Shown here one piece after another: positions 60,397-63,943 of a stretch of DNA of 63,943 nucleotides (positions are counted from its first letter, which is position 1; every line of letters begins with the position of its first letter). Position numbers and translations under genes: made by a program. A model generated the notes under the pieces. It saw only the letters and a program-made list of their open reading frames with translations, was not told the DNA's origin and did no database searches. The DNA comes from Actinomycetota bacterium (lineage in GTDB: Bacteria; Actinomycetota; CADDZG01; JAHWKV01; JAOPZY01), in contig DASTWV010000034.1 of the NCBI GenBank assembly GCA_035765775.1, positions 1-63,943 on the forward strand, in the 5' to 3' direction.

Positions 60397-61102
60397 TTAT
60401 CGCTCCGGAACGGGGTCGGGACCAGAGGATCCGGGTGGCTCGGGATAGGGTCCCGGCGGCTGCCACGGATGGGGGAGGGGGCGCTCACGTTCGGTGCCGG
60501 GCGCCTGCTGGTCTGCAAGGGCCTCAAGTTCGGGGAGAGCCTCGCGGTCGGACGGGCGGTTGGCAACACGCTTGGAGGCAATGATGTCCGCGAGGGCAGC
60601 CACGTAGATGGGATGCCGTTAAGACTCGTGTCACCAGGGGCAACTCACCTCACACCGGGAAGTCTTCGATAACCGCCTGGTACTTCTCCTGGGCCTAGAT
60701 CGTGCAGCCGGCGACGATGTGCTTCTCGGCCCGGCCCCGGAGGACGTCGAACCGATTCAGGCCGGCCTCAGGGCTGGATGGGATCCCGACCAGCACGTCG
60801 ATGTCGCCGGCGCTCGTCCGCCACGTCGTCACCACACTGTCGTGGAGCAGGTGGGCATCGACCGCGGGGGGTTGGACTCCTGGGCGCACACGGAGCTCAG
60901 CGTTCAGCTCCTGAAGAGCGTCGACCAGCCGACCGAGGTTGGCGAGGTCCCACGCGGCACAGAGGTCGAAGTCCATAGTCGGACGGCTGGCGCCATGAAG
61001 GAGGGCACCCAGGCCGCCGACCAGCACGTAGGCCACGCCGTGCCGATCGAGGACTTGAACGATCCGGGCTTCGTCGAACCGGGGTGCGTCGGGCGAACTC
61101 AC
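60397..61102 (-). pseudogene. Nucleotidyltransferase gene interrupted by a 91-bp insertion
   Basis: The first part runs from GTG 61102 to a stop at 60695: YVLVGGLGALLHGASRPTMD (GG motif), then MDFDL (DxD) and DIDVLVGIP. It ends AEKHIVAGCTI-stop. Family members usually continue directly with VAALxDIIASKxAANRPKD. That segment is present 91 bp downstream in another frame (60606 to 60397: VAALADIIASKRVANRPSD). Removing the 91 bp between two ATCTA words would restore one frame. It is coupled by GTGA to the 66-residue gene upstream. MNT/AbiEii-like antitoxin or defence role before decay is inferred. Confidence 0.65.
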
Positions 61103-61299
61103 TGCTGCTGTTGGCGGCGGCGGTGCTTGTCCACCCATGCGGCGATCTCGTCATCGCTTGCCACCTCCCAAACTCCGTCAGGGCCGATGGCAAGCACGCA
61201 GCGGTCGTCGTCTCGCGTAGGCCGAGCGCGTTTGTTCACGAGGTCGTTGAACTCCTCGGCAGACCAGGTTTGTTGTACCGGAGGCTCCGGTGCAGGCAT
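61099..61299 (-). CDS. Small partner protein of the nucleotidyltransferase
   Basis: 66 residues, GGAGGG seven bases before ATG 61299. QTWSAEEFNDLVNKRARPTR, then CVLAIGPDGVWEVASDDEIA and a basic-Gln tail. It overlaps the damaged nucleotidyltransferase gene by four bases, a typical toxin-antitoxin arrangement, though no toxin or antitoxin motif is recognised. The IS21 left end lies 71 bp upstream, so its promoter may be disrupted or supplied by the IS. Confidence 0.6.
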   Translation of the reverse strand: MPAPEPPVQQTWSAEEFNDLVNKRARPTRDDDRCVLAIGPDGVWEVASDDEIAAWVDKHRRRQQQQ

Positions 61300-61369
61300 T
61301 CGGGCTCCCTCCTCGTGTCTAGCCTACGTCGGCAGTCGGCTCTTGATCCGGGCTCCGTGTGTAGTCCGA

Positions 61370-61437
61370 TGATTCTGGACAGCCGTTCCGGCTGAAAGTG
61401 GACACCCGTTCCGAATGATTCCGGACACCTGACCCCC
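61370..61437. repeat. IS21 left terminal inverted repeat
   Basis: Begins TGATTCTGGACAGCC and ends CCGGACACCTGACCCCC. It pairs with the complement of 144-211 over 68 bases; the innermost 20 bases are nearly identical. The TG-start tip fits the 5'-TG...CA-3' rule of IS21. Confidence 0.8.
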
Positions 61438-61543
61438 TGGCGGAGTAGCGCTACTGACGTGTGTGTTGCCTGGAGGTCCGTGGCTGGGCATCACCTCTCT
61501 TCCGCGGGCTGGTCAGCGTGTGCTGCGGTGGGTGGACTGAAGG

Positions 61544-62299
61544 CTACTGGATCGGGTTTTCCACCACCTCCGGCTTCGACCTGCGCAGGGAGGGGCCCTT
61601 CAGGGCGATTCGGTGCGAGGCCTGCAGAATGCGGTCCAGGACGGCCTCGGCCAAGGTAGGGTCCGCCATGGCGGCGTGCCAGGCCTCGACGGGGAGCTGG
61701 CTGGCGACGAGGGTGGAGCGGCGTTGGGAGCGATCCTCGATCACCTCGAGCAGGTCCCTACAGGCCTCCACTGGGGCCGGGGTGAGCAGGAAGTCGTCGA
61801 GCACCAGCAGCGACACCCGGCTGAAGGAGGCCAGCAGCCGGCTGTAGCGTCCGTCGGCTCGCCCGACGGCAAGGTCGTCGATCAACCGGGGGACCCGCAC
61901 GTAGAGGGCACTATGGCCCGCCCGCAGCGCGGCGTTGGCCAGGGCGCACGCCAGGTAGGACTTGCCGACGCCGGTGGGGCCGGTGATCACCAGGTTGTGG
62001 TGGGCGGCGACCCAGCCGCCCTGCGCCAGTGAGGCGACACCGGCACGGTCCATGCCCCGGGGGGCACGCCAGTCGATGTCTTCGAGCGCCCCCGGGTAGC
62101 GAAGCCTGGCCGCCTTCAGCCGGGTGGCCAGCCGGCGGCTGTCCCGGGCGTCGGCCTCCTTGTCGACGAGCAGGCCCAGGCGGTCCTCGAAGGGGAGCCC
62201 CTCGAAGGTCCCGGGCATGGCCAGCTGGTCGGCCAGTCCGGTGGCCATGGTGGACAGGCCGAGTGCTGTCAGCTTGTCGATGGTGGGGTTGGTCAGCAT
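61544..62299 (-). CDS. istB: IstB, IS21 transposition helper ATPase
   Basis: 251 residues, five bases after istA. AAA+ ATPase: Walker A GPTGVGKS at 107-114, Walker B LLVLDDFLL, sensor ASQLPVEAWH, and the C-terminal arginine region (VLDRILQASHRIALKG). It assembles target complexes for IstA. Full length for the family. Confidence 0.93.
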   Translation of the reverse strand: MLTNPTIDKLTALGLSTMATGLADQLAMPGTFEGLPFEDRLGLLVDKEADARDSRRLATRLKAARLRYPGALEDIDWRAPRGMDRAGVASLAQGGWVAAHHNLVITGPTGVGKSYLACALANAALRAGHSALYVRVPRLIDDLAVGRADGRYSRLLASFSRVSLLVLDDFLLTPAPVEACRDLLEVIEDRSQRRSTLVASQLPVEAWHAAMADPTLAEAVLDRILQASHRIALKGPSLRRSKPEVVENPIQ

Positions 62300-62304
62300 G
62301 GGCT

Positions 62305-63891
62305 TCAGGCCTCCTGCCAGTAGTCGGCACCACGCAGGTTCTCGTGGGCGGGGGGTGGGGGTGTGGGGGACGTGCCCGGCAGCGCCAGCCGGTCGAGGTT
62401 CTCGGCCAGGATCGACTTGACCGAGGTGTAGCTGACCGCCCCGCAGGCCAGCGCCCGGCGGCAGGCGGCATCGACCCGTTCGTTGCCGTAGCGCCGGGCG
62501 AGGCCCATCAGTCCCAGGCAGGCCCGGTAGCCCTGCTCAGGGTGGGCCTTGGTGGCGAGGATCTTCTCCACCACCGCTGCGGTGTCGGCGCTGATGGTGC
62601 CGGCCCAGGACACCAGGCGGCTGGGGGTCCACTCCAGGTGCGCCCGGTGGCTGGCGGGCATGTGGTCGGGGTCGGTCACGTAGCGCCGCCGGCCGTACTC
62701 CCGGACGTGGCTGGCCACCCGGTGGTTCGCCTTGAACACCTCGACGGTGGAAGCGGTGGCCCGCACCTCGAGGCGCTGACGCACCAGCCGGTACGGGACC
62801 GAGTAGCAGCGGCGGTCGAACTCCACGTGGTAGTCGATGTTGGCGGTCACCTTCTTCCAGGCCGCCAGCTCGTAGCGGGTCGCTGGCAGCGCTTTGAGCG
62901 CCGGGGCCTCGAGCTCGGCGAAGAGGTCCGCCCGGCTTGCGGGCTCCCCACGGAAGGCCCGGGCGTTGAGCTGGGCGGTCTGCTCCCGGATAGCGGCGTT
63001 GAGCTCGGCGAGGGAGAAGAACTGCCGGTGGCGCAGCGGAGCCAGCACCCAGCGCTCCACCGACAGCACACCCGCCTCCACCGCGGCCTTGTCCCTGGGG
63101 TGGGCGGCCCTCGTGGGCACCACGACGGTGCCGACGTGCCGTGCCAGCTCCAGGTAGGAGCGGTTCACCTCGGGGTCGTAGTAGCAGGCCCTGGTCACCC
63201 CGGACTTCAGGTTGTCAGGCACGGTCAGCTCGGCGACGCCACCGAACGCCTCCCAGGCATGCACGTGGGCCATCAGCCAGGAGCCGAGGTCCTGGCTGCG
63301 GGTGGCCTCCACGTGGAGCATCCCGCTCATGCCGAGCACGGCCACGAACACCTCTGCGGCGTGCACCTCGCCGGTGGTGGGGTCGGTCCAGTTCGCCTTG
63401 TCGCCGGAGAAGTCCACGAACATGCGCTCCCCGGCCTTGTAGGTCAGGCGCATCACGACGTCCTGGCCGCCCAGCCAGGCCTGGTAGTGGGCGCAGTACT
63501 GGCTGTAGCCCCAGGCCTCGGGGTGGATCCCCCGCCACTCCAGCCACAGTAGGCGCAGCGTCACATGGCGCCCACCCTTCAGTTCACGGTGGACCTGTCG
63601 CCAGTCCGGCACCGGCCGGCGTGACGCCAGCCCTGGGGTCGGCTCGGGGAACAGCCTGGCCTCCAGGGCTGCATCGTCAAGCCCTTCGGGCAGCGGCCAG
63701 GAGACTCCTGCCGCCTCCGCCCGGGCCAGGTACTCATGAACCGTCGACTTGCCCGCCCCGATGCTGGCGGCGATCCTCCTTGTGCTCATCCCTGCGGCAC
63801 GCAGCCGCAGCACCTCTTCGATCTTGCGCATGGGTAGCCTCTTCCTGGGCACGCCTGGTCCTCCTTCGAACGGCAACTGGGGAGTCGCCAT
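62305..63891 (-). CDS. istA: IstA, IS21 transposase
   Basis: 528 residues from ATG 63891 in the terminal overlap. N-terminal HTH (MRKIEEVLRLRAAGMSTRRI, then IAASIGAGKSTVHEYLARAE). DDE catalytic core: FVDFSGDK, LTVPDNLKSGV, and DKAAVEAGVLSVERWV carrying the Glu. The C-terminal beta-barrel-like part follows. The same codons 1-30 reappear at 1-89 because of the terminal redundancy. No frameshift seen. Confidence 0.93.
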   Translation of the reverse strand: MATPQLPFEGGPGVPRKRLPMRKIEEVLRLRAAGMSTRRIAASIGAGKSTVHEYLARAEAAGVSWPLPEGLDDAALEARLFPEPTPGLASRRPVPDWRQVHRELKGGRHVTLRLLWLEWRGIHPEAWGYSQYCAHYQAWLGGQDVVMRLTYKAGERMFVDFSGDKANWTDPTTGEVHAAEVFVAVLGMSGMLHVEATRSQDLGSWLMAHVHAWEAFGGVAELTVPDNLKSGVTRACYYDPEVNRSYLELARHVGTVVVPTRAAHPRDKAAVEAGVLSVERWVLAPLRHRQFFSLAELNAAIREQTAQLNARAFRGEPASRADLFAELEAPALKALPATRYELAAWKKVTANIDYHVEFDRRCYSVPYRLVRQRLEVRATASTVEVFKANHRVASHVREYGRRRYVTDPDHMPASHRAHLEWTPSRLVSWAGTISADTAAVVEKILATKAHPEQGYRACLGLMGLARRYGNERVDAACRRALACGAVSYTSVKSILAENLDRLALPGTSPTPPPPAHENLRGADYWQEA

Positions 63892-63943
63892 TCAAGGGGA
63901 CCGCGTGCCCGCCTTGGTGGATCTGGACCAAGGCGCTACCCCG
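63803..63943. repeat. Terminal redundancy, right copy
   Basis: Identical to bases 1-141. See the left copy for interpretation. When annotating the circle one copy should be dropped. Confidence 0.85.

Larger units (their letters stand above)
61370..63943 (-). mobile_element. IS21-family element (main part)
   Basis: Left terminal repeat at 61370, istB 61544-62299, istA 62305-63891; the right end continues at window positions 1-211. The istA and istB order and strand are standard. Both proteins look intact, so the element may be active. It inserted between the dif-like region and the damaged nucleotidyltransferase pair. Confidence 0.9.

Noticed and set aside
61362-61369. Target-site duplication of the IS21 element
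   Set aside because: The eight bases outside the left end do not match those outside either possible right tip, so no duplication is claimed.

Overview
The window is most simply read as one complete circular, conjugative plasmid of about 63.8 kb from a high-GC actinobacterium. Bases 1-141 and 63803-63943 are identical, which is the terminal redundancy a k-mer assembler leaves when it opens a circle, and the cut falls inside one IS21-family element. Families typical of Actinomycetota occur throughout: SCO6880-type and DUF4913 conjugation proteins, DUF6338, a LysM-BTAD protein beside Tad genes, and Prim-Pol. GTG/TTG starts and 1-4 base ATGA/GTGA overlaps link most neighbouring genes.

Layout. 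(1) 1-3311: the IS21 right end, a dif-like site, then a coupled four-gene cassette on the minus strand containing a DUF262-HNH (GmrSD-like) nuclease. (2) 3400-14359: a minus-strand Tad/Flp pilus operon (CpaB, TadZ, CpaF/TadA, TadB, TadC, Flp pilin, three TadE/G-like pseudopilins) ending in two exported proteins and a large LysM-BTAD membrane protein. (3) 14589-24333: the plasmid core, with a winged-helix candidate initiator, a short ribbon-helix-helix (RHH) regulator, ParA and its RHH partner, Prim-Pol, a coiled-coil KfrA-like protein, a KorB/ParB-like protein and small zinc-ribbon proteins. It ends in a 0.8 kb non-coding zone of nested inverted repeats. (4) 24543-30185: a promoter and a giant methylase-helicase (DarB-like) reading frame with a second gene in another frame. 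(5) 30347-36084: cargo (DUF4062 protein, wreck of an HATPase-DUF3883 gene, HxlR regulator with a divergent FAD oxidase, macrolide-type glycosyltransferase). (6) 36127-51890: mobilisation and conjugation genes on the minus strand (MOBP-type relaxase, MobC, accessory proteins, SSB, VirD4 coupling protein, VirB4-like ATPase, SCO6880 protein, VirB6-like and pilin-like membrane proteins, lipoprotein, NlpC/P60 hydrolase). (7) 52709-61299: DNA-binding protein, DUF5131-TcmP pair, type IIG restriction-modification enzyme, DUF6338 protein and a broken nucleotidyltransferase. (8) 61370 to the end: the rest of IS21.

Three patterns deserve most attention. First, a ten-residue motif, [IV][AS][EQN]Lxxx[SC]FP, occurs six times in five otherwise unlike proteins of the mobilisation operon, including the SSB, which lacks the usual acidic tail. 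Second, a 15-bp palindrome, GATACCGSCGGTATC, is scattered inside genes around the circle, like the operators of a KorB/ParB-type protein. Third, TTACA-N4-TGTAA palindromes lie upstream of the Tad operon, the candidate initiator gene and a 58-residue RHH regulator gene, suggesting that the replicon controls its own pilus.

No tRNA, rRNA or CRISPR array was seen. All functional statements come from reading the sequence and from memory of the families; no database search was run.
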